The translations under genes and the position numbers were made by a program. Positions 1 to 9,380 of a stretch of DNA of 64,000 nt are shown piece after piece; the first letter of the stretch is position 1; every line of letters starts with the position of its first letter. The notes beneath the pieces were generated by a model. It had not been told where the DNA came from. It saw nothing but the letters and a program-made list of their open reading frames with translations, and made no database searches. The stretch is from Colwellia sp. (lineage in GTDB: Bacteria > Pseudomonadota > Gammaproteobacteria > Enterobacterales > Alteromonadaceae): the NCBI GenBank assembly GCA_013215465.1, contig JABSOW010000004.1, forward strand, positions 62,001 through 126,000, written 5' to 3'.

Positions 1-1028
1 GTATTTATGCACAAAAAACTATTTTGGCCACAGGGGGAGCCAGTAAGGTTTATCAATACACCTCGAACCCTGATGTAGCTAGTGGCGATGGCATAGCCAT
101 GGCTTGGCGAGCAGGTTGTCGAGTTGCCAATATGGAATTTAATCAATTTCACCCTACTTGCCTTTTTCATCCAGATGCCGGAACTTTTCTATTAACTGAA
201 GCTTTACGAGGTGAAGGGGCGAAATTAAGACGCCCAGATGGTAGCCGTTTTATGCCAGCCTTTGATCATCGCGCTGAATTAGCACCACGTGACATAGTTG
301 CTCGCGCCATCGACTTTGAAATGAAACGCTTAGGTGTTGATTGCATGTATCTTGATATTAGCCACAAACCCAGTGATTTTATCAAGCAGCATTTCCCTAC
401 CATCTACCAGCGCACCAAAGATTTAGGCATTGATATTACCAAACAACCTATCCCTGTAGTGCCGGCTGCTCACTATACTTGCGGTGGCGTTATGATAGAT
501 CAGCAGGGTAAAACCGATGTTCATCAACTTTACGCCATTGGTGAAATGTCATATACCGGCTTACATGGTGCCAATCGTTTAGCCAGTAATTCTTTACTCG
601 AATGTTTGGTCTTTGCCCGTGCTGCTGCATTAGAGATTAGTGAATCATTAAAGCCAAACAATCGTTTTATAACGTTACCTCGTTGGGATGAAAGTAGAGT
701 AACGGATTCTGACGAAGAAGTTGTTATTCAACATAATTGGCACGAATTACGTCTGTTTATGTGGGATTATGTTGGCATTGTCAGAACGACTAAAAGACTT
801 GAGCGAGCTTTACATAGAGTTGAACTCTTACAACGAGAAATTCAAGATTATTATCAAAATTTCAAAGTAAGCAATAACTTACTTGAATTAAGGAATTTAG
901 TACAAGTCGCTGAATTAATTATTCGCTGTGCTATGGATAGAAAAGAAAGTCGAGGCTTACACTACACTTTAGATTATCCTGAACAACTAGCAGAATCAAA
1001 ACCGACAATTTTAAAACCTAATAATTAA
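1..1028 (+). CDS. nadB: L-aspartate oxidase, C-terminal part (5' end outside window)
   Basis: Flavoprotein that oxidises L-aspartate to iminoaspartate, the first step of de novo NAD synthesis, in the cytoplasm. The frame is open from the window edge, so the N-terminal FAD-binding region is missing and about 340 of the usual ~540 residues are present. Visible family motifs are [11 protein letters not shown] at the start, [32 protein letters not shown] and the C-terminal flavin-contact stretch [17 protein letters not shown]. The C-terminus, LHYTLDYPE, is typical of NadB rather than of succinate dehydrogenase SdhA. The gene converges on ygfX, and the two stop codons overlap by a few bases. Confidence 0.95.
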   Translation, partial: IYAQKTILATGGASKVYQYTSNPDVASGDGIAMAWRAGCRVANMEFNQFHPTCLFHPDAGTFLLTEALRGEGAKLRRPDGSRFMPAFDHRAELAPRDIVARAIDFEMKRLGVDCMYLDISHKPSDFIKQHFPTIYQRTKDLGIDITKQPIPVVPAAHYTCGGVMIDQQGKTDVHQLYAIGEMSYTGLHGANRLASNSLLECLVFARAAALEISESLKPNNRFITLPRWDESRVTDSDEEVVIQHNWHELRLFMWDYVGIVRTTKRLERALHRVELLQREIQDYYQNFKVSNNLLELRNLVQVAELIIRCAMDRKESRGLHYTLDYPEQLAESKPTILKPNN

Positions 1029-1543
1029 GAAGTTTTTTTTAATTTTCTAATAATCTGTGCCAGTCGAGAAAAATTTTCTGCACTTAAACTATCGCGATAA
1101 ATAAACAGCCGTTTTTTACGGTTTTTATTTATCGTGTTGGGTAAAAAACCGGATGACGACAGGTTAGATAAAGGCACCATATAGAGCCAGCAGCCGAAAA
1201 AACTATACCGACTACTTGTTAGTAATTGAAATGACTCTTTGCTATTAACAGTGCATTCATCTGTATTTTCAAGCATATATTCAAATAAACAAACGCCGTT
1301 TTCATTTACTATCACCTGAAACCTAGTTAATTGCTCATTTCTTTGTTTTGCAATCAAAATACTCATTATAGTGATTGTTATTACCGCTATCACTAAAACA
1401 AACTGATAAGCATACGTGGTATAGCTTATCAATAGTAAGCTAAAAAAAACGCTTGCCGCTAAAAACAATAAATTGCGATAACGCGACGGTTTAATACAAA
1501 TATTATACTTTGACGCGGTTGAGAATAAGTTGCACCATGGCAT
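1025..1543 (-). CDS. ygfX: YgfX/CptA-family inner-membrane protein
   Basis: Small membrane protein encoded just downstream of sdhE, the position of E. coli ygfX (also called cptA, described as a toxin acting on cytoskeletal proteins). Two adjacent hydrophobic segments (about residues 20-60) follow an N-terminal KPSRYR motif, with a soluble C-terminal part rich in basic residues, as in the family. Assignment rests on this topology, the motif and synteny; sequence identity is weak. The start is uncertain: ATG at 1543 and GTG at 1561 are both in frame, and both lie inside the sdhE 3' end, so the two genes overlap and are probably translationally coupled. The protein is somewhat longer than the usual ~135-150 residues. 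Confidence 0.7.
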   Translation of the reverse strand: MPWCNLFSTASKYNICIKPSRYRNLLFLAASVFFSLLLISYTTYAYQFVLVIAVITITIMSILIAKQRNEQLTRFQVIVNENGVCLFEYMLENTDECTVNSKESFQLLTSSRYSFFGCWLYMVPLSNLSSSGFLPNTINKNRKKRLFIYRDSLSAENFSRLAQIIRKLKKTS

Positions 1544-1769
1544 TAAGTTCGTGGTCTTCACAAGTTTTATGTCCCATAAACCAAGAAAATAAATCAGGAT
1601 CTTGCTCTGTTAGTAATCGTTCAAAAATACTTTGTTTTTCTGCGGTTAAATCATCATAAGCTTCATCCACAAAAGGAATAAAAAGTACATCAAGCTCTAA
1701 CATACCACGGCGACATGCCCATTTAAGTCTAGCCTTATTTACCGGTGGGGTGTTTACTTCTACTGACAT
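1503..1769 (-). CDS. sdhE: FAD assembly factor SdhE
   Basis: Eighty-eight-residue protein, the same length as E. coli SdhE (YgfY), with the conserved RGMLELD motif near residue 20 (family signature RGxxE) that promotes covalent flavinylation of succinate dehydrogenase and fumarate reductase. The second conserved stretch, DPDLFSWFMG, is also present. A GAGGAT ribosome-binding site precedes the ATG. It is the first gene of a two-gene unit with ygfX and is divergent from ygfZ across a 160-bp region. The symbol cptB has also been used for this family as an antitoxin to CptA; that role is not evident from sequence. Confidence 0.93.
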   Translation of the reverse strand: MSVEVNTPPVNKARLKWACRRGMLELDVLFIPFVDEAYDDLTAEKQSIFERLLTEQDPDLFSWFMGHKTCEDHELNAMVQLILNRVKV

Positions 1770-1929
1770 TTTATATCCTCATTCACTAAAATTAGCGCTA
1801 TTGTAGCAATAACTCCAGTTTACTCGCCAATTTATTTAGCAATATTTATAGGAAAACTTTCAGTGATTGCTTGATTTTTAGCTATTCGACCGCATTTATC
1901 TATTACCAATCACTGCCTAGTTTTATCTT

Positions 1930-2907
1930 ATGACAATATCAACAGAAACCAATTTACCATCTCTTGAAAACTTACCAGAAACCTTCTTAGTTTCATTAGA
2001 AAACTACAGTGCGATCTCTTTAAAAGGAGCTGAGCAAACTAGCTACTTACAAGGCCAAGTTACTTGTGATGTTAATAACAGTAGTGATAATAATTTACTC
2101 GTCGGTGCTCACTGCAATGCCAAGGGTAAAGTATTTAGTGTATTTCGCTTAATTAACAGAAATTCAGCCCATTTATTAATACAGCCTAAAGCGAGTATTT
2201 GTGGTTCGATTAGCGAACTAAAAAAGTTTGGTGTATTTGCCAAAGTTGATATAACAGCCACAGATGAATTACATTTTTATGCCTTGGTAGGTAACCAAGC
2301 CGCCAGTATTTTACAAGATAACTTCAACAAAATCCCTGACAGTTTAACACCTGTGATGCAATCAAAGACAACCACCTTAGTGTATGTTGCTGGCAAACAA
2401 GCACGTTACTTATTAATTGATGAAAGCCAAGTGTTAGACAATATAATAAGTAAAGTAAACCTACCTACTTATCGCTCTACCGTCTGGGATTTGCTAGAAA
2501 TTAATGAAGGTTTCCCTCAATTATCTAGTAGATGCAGCGGTGAATACATACCTCAAATGCTTAACTTACAAGCAATTAATGGTATCAGTTTTACCAAGGG
2601 TTGTTATTTAGGTCAAGAAACCGTCGCTAGAATGCAATATTTAGGAAAAAATAAACGCGCACTATATTCATTAAAAACACAGCTAACGCAACCACTAAAC
2701 AGTGATGACGTAATAGAAAAACAATTAGGTGAAAATTGGCGTAAAGCGGGGGATATTTTAACAAGCTACCAAGCAGATAATGGTTATTGTTATCTTCAAG
2801 CCGTACTTAATAGTGATTTAGATGACAACACTGCCTTGAGAGTAAAGTCTCAGCCTGGATCAAGCATAATAGTTCAAACATTACCTTATTCGCTAAGAGC
2901 AGAATAA
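1930..2907 (+). CDS. ygfZ: tRNA-modifying protein YgfZ (folate-binding, GcvT-like)
   Basis: Folate-dependent protein of the aminomethyltransferase (GcvT) fold that supports iron-sulfur enzymes such as MiaB and so tRNA modification. The family hallmark is present as KGCYLGQE (around residues 230-237), containing the conserved cysteine of the K-G-C-[YF]-x-G-Q-E signature. The N-terminus, with YLQGQVTCD, matches the domain-1 consensus. The length (325 residues) is normal. The ATG at 1930 lacks a strong Shine-Dalgarno sequence. It is divergent from sdhE, the same arrangement as in E. coli. Confidence 0.95.
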   Translation: MTISTETNLPSLENLPETFLVSLENYSAISLKGAEQTSYLQGQVTCDVNNSSDNNLLVGAHCNAKGKVFSVFRLINRNSAHLLIQPKASICGSISELKKFGVFAKVDITATDELHFYALVGNQAASILQDNFNKIPDSLTPVMQSKTTTLVYVAGKQARYLLIDESQVLDNIISKVNLPTYRSTVWDLLEINEGFPQLSSRCSGEYIPQMLNLQAINGISFTKGCYLGQETVARMQYLGKNKRALYSLKTQLTQPLNSDDVIEKQLGENWRKAGDILTSYQADNGYCYLQAVLNSDLDDNTALRVKSQPGSSIIVQTLPYSLRAE

Positions 2908-2937
2908 AAGATCATTTAAATATATTTAGGAATAACA

Positions 2938-3426
2938 ATGAAAATTAGTAAAAATTCTGTCGTAGTAATGCATTACGCCGTGTCAGATAGTGAAGACACC
3001 TTAATCGACAGCTCATATGATCATAAACCTATGGCTCTTATTCAAGGTTCAGGCCATTTAATTTCTGCCTTAGAAGATGCCTTACTTGATCATCAAGCCG
3101 GCGACAAGTTTGAAGTAGCGGTAGAGTGTAAACACGCCTACGGTGAACGCCATGATGAATACGTACAAACCGTGCCTAAAGAATTATTACAAGGCGTTGA
3201 AGGTTTAGCCGTTGGCACGCAATTACGTGCCTCTACCGATGATGGTGAGCAAACTGTTATTGTAATTGATATTAACGATAAAGAAGTCACCGTTGATGGT
3301 AACCACCCTCTTTCAGGTTTAGATTTACGTTTTGATGTCGATATTTTAGAAGTTCGTGAGGCAACAGCAGAAGAGCTTGCCCATGGTCATATACACGCAG
3401 AAGGCGAGTCTTGTGGTGCTCACTAA
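2938..3426 (+). CDS. slyD: FKBP-type peptidyl-prolyl isomerase SlyD-like
   Basis: Cytoplasmic peptidyl-prolyl cis-trans isomerase and chaperone of the SlyD subfamily. An FKBP half-domain (residues ~1-70, with LIQGSGHLISALEDALL and the AYGE motif) is interrupted by an insert-in-flap domain (about 75-125), then the FKBP fold resumes (HPLSGLDLRFDVDILEVREAT). The C-terminal tail is short (GHIHAEGESCGAH): it has a few histidines and one cysteine, far fewer metal ligands than the E. coli SlyD tail, so strong Ni2+ binding is doubtful. AGGAA precedes the start. It sits 30 bp after ygfZ and converges on yajQ. Confidence 0.9.
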   Translation: MKISKNSVVVMHYAVSDSEDTLIDSSYDHKPMALIQGSGHLISALEDALLDHQAGDKFEVAVECKHAYGERHDEYVQTVPKELLQGVEGLAVGTQLRASTDDGEQTVIVIDINDKEVTVDGNHPLSGLDLRFDVDILEVREATAEELAHGHIHAEGESCGAH

Positions 3427-3435
3427 GGGGTGCGA

Positions 3436-3500
3436 GTAGAAAAGTTACGAGTCGCGAAGACATACTCTGAATAGTTTGTCTTCGAAGCTCGTTACTCTAC
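3436..3500. terminator. Long imperfect hairpin between convergent slyD and yajQ
   Basis: The arms GTAGA..AGTTACGAG..CGAAGACA (3436-3462) and TGTCTTCGAAGCTCGTTACTCTAC (3477-3500) pair over about 22 positions around a short loop. It lies exactly in the 88-bp gap between two convergent genes, so it probably acts as a bidirectional transcription stop. There is no clear T-run, so it could instead be a dispersed palindromic repeat. Confidence 0.6.
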
Positions 3501-3514
3501 ACTAGCTACTTATC

Positions 3515-3997
3515 TTAATCTTTAAAGTTAGTGAACTGAAAAGATTGCTCTAATTCCGCTTTTCGCACAACCTGCATAACAGCTTGTAAATCATCACGCT
3601 TTTTACCTGTCACCCGCACTTGTTCACCTTGAATCGCTGCTTGTACTTTTAACTTTTCAGCTTTAATCAGCTTAACTACTTTTTTCGCTACATCTTGTTC
3701 GATGCCTTCTTTAAAACTAACTTGCTGGCTCCAGTTTTTACCGCTAGCAGAAGCTGAGCCTAACGTCATCGCTTTAGCATCAACTTGACGTTTAGTTAAC
3801 TGGCTACGTAACATGTCACTGAGCTGCTTTAATTGAAAGTCGCCTTCAGCTTTCAGCATTACATTAGGCTTTTTCCACTCAAAACTTGCTTCAACACCAC
3901 GAAAGTCAAATCGAGTTGATAATTCACGATTGGCATTATCTACCGCATTAAGCACTTCTTCTAAATTAATTTCTGACACTATATCCATTGATGGCAT
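3515..3997 (-). CDS. yajQ: YajQ family nucleotide-binding protein
   Basis: Cytoplasmic YajQ-family protein (two ferredoxin-like folds); members bind RNA or tRNA, and some bind cyclic di-GMP. The start MPSMDIVSE at 3997 was chosen over an upstream in-frame ATG because all family members begin MPSFDIVSE-like and an AAGAGA element lies upstream; it gives 160 residues, the normal size. Conserved blocks are [35 protein letters not shown] and RDDLQAVMQ. The gene converges on slyD and its start is 58 bp from the divergent VanZ-like gene. Confidence 0.95.
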   Translation of the reverse strand: MPSMDIVSEINLEEVLNAVDNANRELSTRFDFRGVEASFEWKKPNVMLKAEGDFQLKQLSDMLRSQLTKRQVDAKAMTLGSASASGKNWSQQVSFKEGIEQDVAKKVVKLIKAEKLKVQAAIQGEQVRVTGKKRDDLQAVMQVVRKAELEQSFQFTNFKD

Positions 3998-4055
3998 GAG
4001 CATTTCTCTTGTTAGCAAATTTAAACTTATACTATTATACCCAAACAACCTTAGC

Positions 4056-4517
4056 ATGATAATATCTATCCATAATATTTTTTATGCCCTGTTAATTGTG
4101 AAAACACGACATCACTTTATTTTTTTAATACTTATTATTAGCGCCGCAATTTTGCTGTTTTTCTCCAGTGAATTATCACTCCCTACGGAGCTAAAAAAAA
4201 TAGTCTTTCGTTTTCCACAAATAGATACCATAGGGCATTTTATTGGCTTTTTTATTCTTGCTTGGCTAAGCCACTCACTGATAAAGTTAACGTTATTAGA
4301 AATCTTAATAACACTCAGTTTTTATGGTGCACTAAGTGAATTAGGCCAGTACTATTTAGGTTTTCGTAATGGTGAATTTAGTGACTTTTTTGCTGATATT
4401 GCTGGTATTAGTTTATTCATTTTATTGAAATCACTTTATTTAATCTATAAGAAAACCTGCATTAAAAGGCTGACTAAAAAAAACGTAGCAAAATCGATAT
4501 CACCAAGGCTCGATTAA
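4056..4517 (+). CDS. VanZ-like membrane protein
   Basis: Small integral membrane protein with about four hydrophobic segments. It shows VanZ-like family traits: [16 protein letters not shown] at the second helix and the conserved E-x-x-Q (SELGQYYL) followed by an acidic D-F-x-A-D-I-A-G motif. VanZ confers low-level teicoplanin resistance in Gram-positives, but in proteobacteria these homologues have no settled function. The start at 4056 is preceded by no good ribosome-binding site; GTG at 4098 is an alternative. The stop overlaps the panE start by one base (TAATG), implying coupling. Confidence 0.75.
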   Translation: MIISIHNIFYALLIVKTRHHFIFLILIISAAILLFFSSELSLPTELKKIVFRFPQIDTIGHFIGFFILAWLSHSLIKLTLLEILITLSFYGALSELGQYYLGFRNGEFSDFFADIAGISLFILLKSLYLIYKKTCIKRLTKKNVAKSISPRLD

Positions 4518-5434
4518 TGAATATTATCGTGGTTGGTCAAGGCGCTATGGGATTACTTTGGTATCACCACCTAGCAACATCAATCACGATCACTAATCTA
4601 TCCCTATTGGCATCGAATCAACACAAGCTAGCGGATGATAATTATCACTTTATTGACAGCCAGAGCATAGCTTATCAAGGTAAAATTAATTATGCGTATG
4701 ATGAGCAAATTCAACATGCAGATGTTATTTTTCTTTGTCTGAAATCCTTTCAAATATGCTCCGCCTTAGAAAAAATAGCGCAACAGTTGAAAGCCAATGC
4801 CAGTATTATTTTTGCCCACAATGGTATGGGTACATTAGCTGAACTGCCAGAAACATTGATCAATCAACATAATATTTATGCTTTATTAACCACACATGGC
4901 TGTCTGCGCAAGGGACCATTAAACATTATTCATACTGGCATTGGTATAACAGATATTGGGTTAATCTCAGGCAACGTGGAAATAACGGAGCAACAAGCAT
5001 TAACTAGCCTATTAAACCATGCGTTGCCTACGGTAACGCTTCATAAAAACATTGTAGAAAGACAATGGCTAAAATTAGCGGTTAATTGTGTTATTAACCC
5101 AATAACAGCATTACATAATATTGATAATGGCCAGATAAACAATAACATTTTTACTAAACAAATAGAGAAAGTTTTAACTGAACTAGTGTTAGTCGCTAGA
5201 AGTGAAGATATTCATTTAAATGTAGCCTTACTGAGCAAAACAGTGCAACAAGTAGCTACAGCAACCGCTAAAAACTGCTCATCGATGCGATGCGATGTAT
5301 TAGCGCATAAACCAACAGAAATCGATTATATTAACGGTTATGTACATAAACTCGGTATAAAGCACAATATTGCCACACCTGAAAATACTCAGCTATGGCA
5401 AGCAGTCCTTCGACAAGCTCAGCGGAATCAGTAA
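4517..5434 (+). CDS. panE: 2-dehydropantoate 2-reductase
   Basis: NADPH-dependent ketopantoate reductase, which makes pantoate for coenzyme A synthesis. The N-terminal Rossmann motif is GQGAMG (residues 7-12), with the HADVIFLCLKS strand, AHNGMG for substrate and the family lysine in RQWLKLAVNCVINPITAL. Its length, 305 residues, matches E. coli PanE (303). The last codons and the stop lie in the first copy of an imperfect tandem repeat, so the extreme C-terminus (RQAQRNQ) is probably recently acquired. Translationally linked to the VanZ-like gene. Confidence 0.9.
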   Translation: MNIIVVGQGAMGLLWYHHLATSITITNLSLLASNQHKLADDNYHFIDSQSIAYQGKINYAYDEQIQHADVIFLCLKSFQICSALEKIAQQLKANASIIFAHNGMGTLAELPETLINQHNIYALLTTHGCLRKGPLNIIHTGIGITDIGLISGNVEITEQQALTSLLNHALPTVTLHKNIVERQWLKLAVNCVINPITALHNIDNGQINNNIFTKQIEKVLTELVLVARSEDIHLNVALLSKTVQQVATATAKNCSSMRCDVLAHKPTEIDYINGYVHKLGIKHNIATPENTQLWQAVLRQAQRNQ

Positions 5435-5540
5435 GTACCGCTAATGCCGAGACCAAGATAAAAGCAACCCTTCAACAAGCTCAGCGGAATCGGTAAGTAC
5501 CGTACATACTAAGACCAAGCCGAGACCCAGATAAAAGTAA
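5407..5540. repeat. Imperfect tandem duplication at the panE 3' end
   Basis: Copy 1 (5407-5467) and copy 2 (5469-5540) share CTTC[GA]ACAAGCTCAGCGGAATC, then GGTAAGTACCG, then GAGACC.AGATAAAAG. Copy 2 has an extra 11-12 bases. Copy 1 encodes the last residues and the stop codon of panE. The repeats fill the gap between panE and the convergent thiI, with no obvious terminator hairpin. Confidence 0.85.
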
Positions 5541-5551
5541 TTGAACAATTA

Positions 5552-7006
5552 TTATGGACGGTAGACTTTAACATTCTTATAACCGTTATCAATCAGGTAT
5601 AAGGCTTGTAATTTACTCATTACGCCATGATCACAATAAAGCAAATAATCTTTACTCATATCAAGATCGCCAAACTGCGTTGCTAATTTGTAAAATGGAA
5701 TTTCTTTAACTTCAACATCATCAAGCTGAAGCGGCTTATCATCTGTTTCTTCCGGTGAACGAATATCTACAATTATCGCATTCTCTGGAATGTTTTCAAT
5801 AAGGTCAACTGCACGAATTTCTTCTTCAGTCTCTTTACCAATATCGCGAATATCATATACACGAGTCTCACTCACAACCTTGTCTAAAATATCGAAGTTA
5901 AAATTACCTTCCTCTTCTTCAACTTTAGATAAAACAGCTTTTACTGTTGGTTTTTTCGAAATAACACCACAATACTCAGGAATGGTTTTGGAAAATTCTT
6001 CTGTCCCTATTTTTCTAGCGATATCAATAATATCTTGCTTATCGTAAGCACCTAACGGGCGTAAAATGAGAGTATCGGTAACGCGATTGATAACGTTTAA
6101 GTTAGTTAAGGTTTGACTGGATACTTGACCTAAACTTTCACCGGTTACCAATGCTTGAATTTTTCCTCGTTCTGCTATTTTTGTCGCCGCACGCATCATC
6201 ATTCGTTTTAGCACGACACCCATATGACTATTTTCAACATTATCTAAAATCTCAGCAACAACGGGTTCAAAGTCTACCGCAAAGAATTTTACTTTATGAG
6301 AAGCGCCAAACTTGTTCCACAAATAATAACTGATTTGTTTAACACCCACTTCATGGGCAGAGCCACCTAAGTTAAAGAAACAATAGTGAGTACGAGCACC
6401 TTTCTTGATCATTTGGTAACTGGCAACACCTGAGTCAAAACCGCCAGACATCAGTGATAAAACATCTTCTTGGGTGGCAATAGGAAAACCACCTAAACCT
6501 TTATGACGCTGCGTAACAATAAACAGTTTTTCATTTTTAATTTCTAAACGAATCGTTACATCAGGGTTTTTTAATTTAACTTTGGCTGTTTCAACGTGTT
6601 GATTTAAACCACCACCAACATATTGTTCAACTTTTAACGAATTAAAATCATGATTACCTGTGCGTTTAGCTCGCACACAAAAGGTTTTGTTTTCAATGGT
6701 TTTCGCATGAACCGCTAGAGTTTTTTCGAAAATATCATGCACATCGGTGAAATCTGTTTGTTGCACCTCTAAAAATATCGGCACACCTGGGATACACTTT
6801 AGGGCATCAACTAAACGTTGACGATTTTCTGGGCTATTGTTTTTGGTATTTACCTCTATATTATCCCAGTTCATACGAGTGGTGACTTGCTCATCAACAC
6901 GACGTAATACATTTTTGACGTTCGATTCTAAAATTTTAGTAAAACGTTTACGAACAGGGCGAGATTTAATGGTGATTTCAGCTTGCAGCTTTACGATAAA
7001 TTTCAT
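5552..7006 (-). CDS. thiI: tRNA 4-thiouridine sulfurtransferase ThiI (with rhodanese domain)
   Basis: Sulfurtransferase that makes 4-thiouridine at position 8 of tRNA and supplies sulfur for the thiamine thiazole. Domains in order: ferredoxin-like plus THUMP (~1-170), PP-loop adenylation domain with SGGFDS, and a C-terminal rhodanese domain with the persulfide cysteine in [11 protein letters not shown] (about Cys458). The conserved [12 protein letters not shown] cysteine that forms the catalytic disulfide is also present. The start MKFIVKL at 7006 was preferred to a TTG two codons upstream because it matches E. coli ThiI and has AGGTCA upstream. 484 residues, against 482 in E. coli. Confidence 0.96.
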   Translation of the reverse strand: MKFIVKLQAEITIKSRPVRKRFTKILESNVKNVLRRVDEQVTTRMNWDNIEVNTKNNSPENRQRLVDALKCIPGVPIFLEVQQTDFTDVHDIFEKTLAVHAKTIENKTFCVRAKRTGNHDFNSLKVEQYVGGGLNQHVETAKVKLKNPDVTIRLEIKNEKLFIVTQRHKGLGGFPIATQEDVLSLMSGGFDSGVASYQMIKKGARTHYCFFNLGGSAHEVGVKQISYYLWNKFGASHKVKFFAVDFEPVVAEILDNVENSHMGVVLKRMMMRAATKIAERGKIQALVTGESLGQVSSQTLTNLNVINRVTDTLILRPLGAYDKQDIIDIARKIGTEEFSKTIPEYCGVISKKPTVKAVLSKVEEEEGNFNFDILDKVVSETRVYDIRDIGKETEEEIRAVDLIENIPENAIIVDIRSPEETDDKPLQLDDVEVKEIPFYKLATQFGDLDMSKDYLLYCDHGVMSKLQALYLIDNGYKNVKVYRP

Positions 7007-7073
7007 CGACAAGTGACCTAAATAATAACGATTGAGAATTGGCGCGCATTATATACTCAATCCTCTTCAAGAT

Positions 7074-7131
7074 AAATACCCGCTTCACCTGAAGATGTAA
7101 ACGGGCTACAAGTTGTCCCGCAACTATTAGT
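7074..7131 (-). terminator. Stem-loop region downstream of pomB
   Basis: Between pomB and thiI (both on the minus strand), CCCGCTTCACC..GTAAACGGG at about 7080-7107 can pair CCCG with CGGG. A second small stem, AGTTG..CCGCAACT, follows. It is a weak, A+T-flanked structure; a terminator for pomAB is inferred from position only. ATACCCGCTTCACCTGAAG also resembles the ends of dispersed repeats elsewhere in the window. Confidence 0.35.
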
Positions 7132-7141
7132 TGCTAAATAT

Positions 7142-8083
7142 CTATTCGAGCACCTGAATAGGATCAGTTTCTTTAGCCTTACCTTGCTTAATAGATATTT
7201 CAACTCGACGGTTACGACGGCGATTTAAGGCATTAGTATTGGGTACTAACGGCCTTGTATCGGCATGGCCTGCAACCACCAAACGGGTTTGATCAAAGTT
7301 AGGCACTTTAATTAACTCATGAGCAATAGCCACCGCACGTTTACTCGATAAGTCCCAGTTTGAACTAAACAGTTCAGAGTCTACCCCACGATTATCGGTA
7401 TTACCTGACACCATAATTTCACCAGGCACGGTATTTAATAGTTCACCAATTTGTCTAATAATAGGCCTGAATTTTGGCTGTAAAAAAGCAGATCCTGAAG
7501 GAAAAGAGCCATTTTCTCTAATCCTAATAATAACCTGTTGCCCTAAAGATTCTAACTCTACCGCACCATCTTGAATTTGCTGCTCTAACTGCTCTGCTAT
7601 TTTTTTCAAAAGATCGTTAACTTGCGCTTGAGCCGCTCTTTCCAATTCATCTTGGGCTTGCTGCATAGCTTGAGCAGATAAAGCATCTTCAGTATTTTGA
7701 GATTGACCACCACGCTCTGTGCCCCGCTGCTCTTGACGACCACCAGCAGAGGTTTCATCACCCGCTTGAAACTCTAACATTTGCTGAGTCATTTCCATGG
7801 TTTGTTGTTGGATAACTTCAATAGGCGTAGGCTCAGGTTTACCTGGGCGAAACTCTTGGGCAATAATACTGGTGCCTTTAGGGATATCTTTTACTTCAAT
7901 CTTATTTTGCACACCGAAAGCAAACTTCATCGAACCGGCAATTTGCTTAAATTTCAGCACGTCCATCTCAGAAAAAGATAGCAATAAGATGAAAAAACAC
8001 ATTAATAACGACATAAGATCAGCAAAAGTGCCCATCCATGCAGGTAGCCCAGGTGGTGGACATTTACATTTTGGCTCAGCCAT
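7142..8083 (-). CDS. pomB: Flagellar stator protein PomB (MotB family, Na+ type)
   Basis: Stator subunit of the polar flagellar motor. The N-terminus, with CPPPGLPAWMGTFADLMSLL, is the PomB signature; the essential ion-binding aspartate is Asp22 in the single transmembrane helix (about residues 17-38). A long Q/E-rich linker follows (~70-160), then an OmpA-like peptidoglycan-binding domain (~190-300) with SGNTDNRG, FSSNWDLSSKRA and RRRNRRVEI. Coupling to Na+ rather than H+ is inferred from similarity to Vibrio PomB and from the adjoining PomA. It lies 26 bp downstream of pomA, in the same operon. Confidence 0.93.
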   Translation of the reverse strand: MAEPKCKCPPPGLPAWMGTFADLMSLLMCFFILLLSFSEMDVLKFKQIAGSMKFAFGVQNKIEVKDIPKGTSIIAQEFRPGKPEPTPIEVIQQQTMEMTQQMLEFQAGDETSAGGRQEQRGTERGGQSQNTEDALSAQAMQQAQDELERAAQAQVNDLLKKIAEQLEQQIQDGAVELESLGQQVIIRIRENGSFPSGSAFLQPKFRPIIRQIGELLNTVPGEIMVSGNTDNRGVDSELFSSNWDLSSKRAVAIAHELIKVPNFDQTRLVVAGHADTRPLVPNTNALNRRRNRRVEISIKQGKAKETDPIQVLE

Positions 8084-8109
8084 AGCTCCTCCTATGCATA
8101 AACAGCTTA

Positions 8110-8877
8110 CTACTCATCATCAGTAGTGCTAATTTGACGCTTACCTTCGGCAAGGTAATTTTTCAATAAACCTTCAATTACACGAGGGTTTTGGCCGTCT
8201 TGTATACCTAACACGGCATCAAGCACCAATTCTTGATTCATTTTTTCTTCGGCTAAACGCAATTCTAATTTTGAGGCTATGGGGATGGCTATTACGTTCG
8301 CTAAAAAAGCACCATAAAGAGTGGTCAACAATGCTACCGCCATCGCCGGACCAATAGATTTTGGATCGTCCATGTTTGATAACATCGCAACCAAACCAAT
8401 AAGCGTACCAATCATCCCCATTGCAGGTGCAACATCAGCTAAAGCCATCAACATTTTAGCGCCCATTTCATGGCGTTCTGTGGTTAAATCAATATCCTTT
8501 TGTAAGGTAGCGCGCACCACATCGGCATCATGACCATCAACTAGCATATCAACGCCTTTTTGCATAAAAGCATTGCTTATCTCAGCTTCTTCAAGTGCTA
8601 AAAAACCACCTTTACGTGCTGCATCTGCCATATCAACAGCTTTTTCAATTAGTTCTTCCGGTTTTTCTAGCTTAAATATAAAAGCTTTGCCGATGATTTT
8701 GCCGATACCAAAAAACTGCCCCATATTATAGTTAGACAAGACCACAAAAAGTGAACCACCAAAAACAATAATCACCGACTGAGCGTCAATAAACATCATA
8801 ATATCGCCAGCTAGCAGCATCGCCATAACCAGTAAACCTACTGCGCCGAGTATCCCAATTAACGTTGCTAAATCCAC
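8110..8877 (-). CDS. pomA: Flagellar stator protein PomA (MotA family, Na+ type)
   Basis: Four-helix inner-membrane stator subunit that forms the ion channel with PomB. It begins MDLATLIGILG, as Vibrio PomA does, and carries MADAARKGGFLALEE, the cytoplasmic DGHDADVVRATL segment, then DVAPAMGMIGTLIGLVAMLSNMDDP and GPAMAVALLTTLYGA for helices 3 and 4. 255 residues is the family size. First gene of the pomAB unit, divergent from xseB over about 235 bp, the same neighbourhood as in Vibrio. Confidence 0.95.
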   Translation of the reverse strand: MDLATLIGILGAVGLLVMAMLLAGDIMMFIDAQSVIIVFGGSLFVVLSNYNMGQFFGIGKIIGKAFIFKLEKPEELIEKAVDMADAARKGGFLALEEAEISNAFMQKGVDMLVDGHDADVVRATLQKDIDLTTERHEMGAKMLMALADVAPAMGMIGTLIGLVAMLSNMDDPKSIGPAMAVALLTTLYGAFLANVIAIPIASKLELRLAEEKMNQELVLDAVLGIQDGQNPRVIEGLLKNYLAEGKRQISTTDDE

Positions 8878-9113
8878 AAAACTCTCCTAAAACTGCAAAC
8901 CCCATACTTATCAATAAAATAATAGTACATCAAGCTAATAATATTCGCTAATAGTAATCAAGATAAAACTTATTCAATATCAATATTATCGCCCGATAGG
9001 TCAATAACTTAACTCAATAGGCAATATTTATCGTTAGGTTTAATTGACCCACAGCCTTAGCTAAGGTAAGTTTGCGCTTAGCGTTTATAAGCAGCCTGCT
9101 CAGAGTAAAAATA
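8878..9113. promoter_or_regulatory. Divergent promoter region, pomAB / xseB-ispA-dxs
   Basis: A 236-bp A+T-rich region between divergent operons must hold both promoters. A ribosome-binding-like AGGAG lies just upstream of pomA (CTCCT on the plus strand at 8882-8886). No individual -35/-10 pair stands out enough to assign. Confidence 0.5.
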
Positions 9114-9380
9114 ATGGCAAAAAAAAAATTAGAAAACCTTACTTTTGAAGAATCTTTAGGTGAGTTAGACACCATAGTAAATAATTTAGAACAGGGTGAA
9201 TTAAGCTTAGAGGAGTCAATGGCATTATTTGAGCGAGGTTTAAGCCTAAGCCAAGTAAGTCAAAGCAAACTACAAGCCGCAGAGCAGAAAGTAAAAATTT
9301 TACTGGAAAAAAATGGCCAGCAGCAATTGTCTACTTTTGATTTATCTATAGAAGGCAACGCATTAGGTGAGCACTCGTGA
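9114..9380 (+). CDS. xseB: Exodeoxyribonuclease VII small subunit
   Basis: Small subunit of exonuclease VII, which degrades single-stranded DNA with the large subunit XseA (not in this window). The 88-residue product shows the all-helical family pattern LTFEESLGELDTIVNNLEQG..SLEESMALFERGLSL, with coiled-coil character to about residue 70. The start MAKKK at 9114 was chosen because it matches the family length; an upstream in-frame ATG at 9072 would add 14 atypical residues. It overlaps ispA by four bases (GTGA), giving the conserved xseB-ispA-dxs order. Confidence 0.95.
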   Translation: MAKKKLENLTFEESLGELDTIVNNLEQGELSLEESMALFERGLSLSQVSQSKLQAAEQKVKILLEKNGQQQLSTFDLSIEGNALGEHS

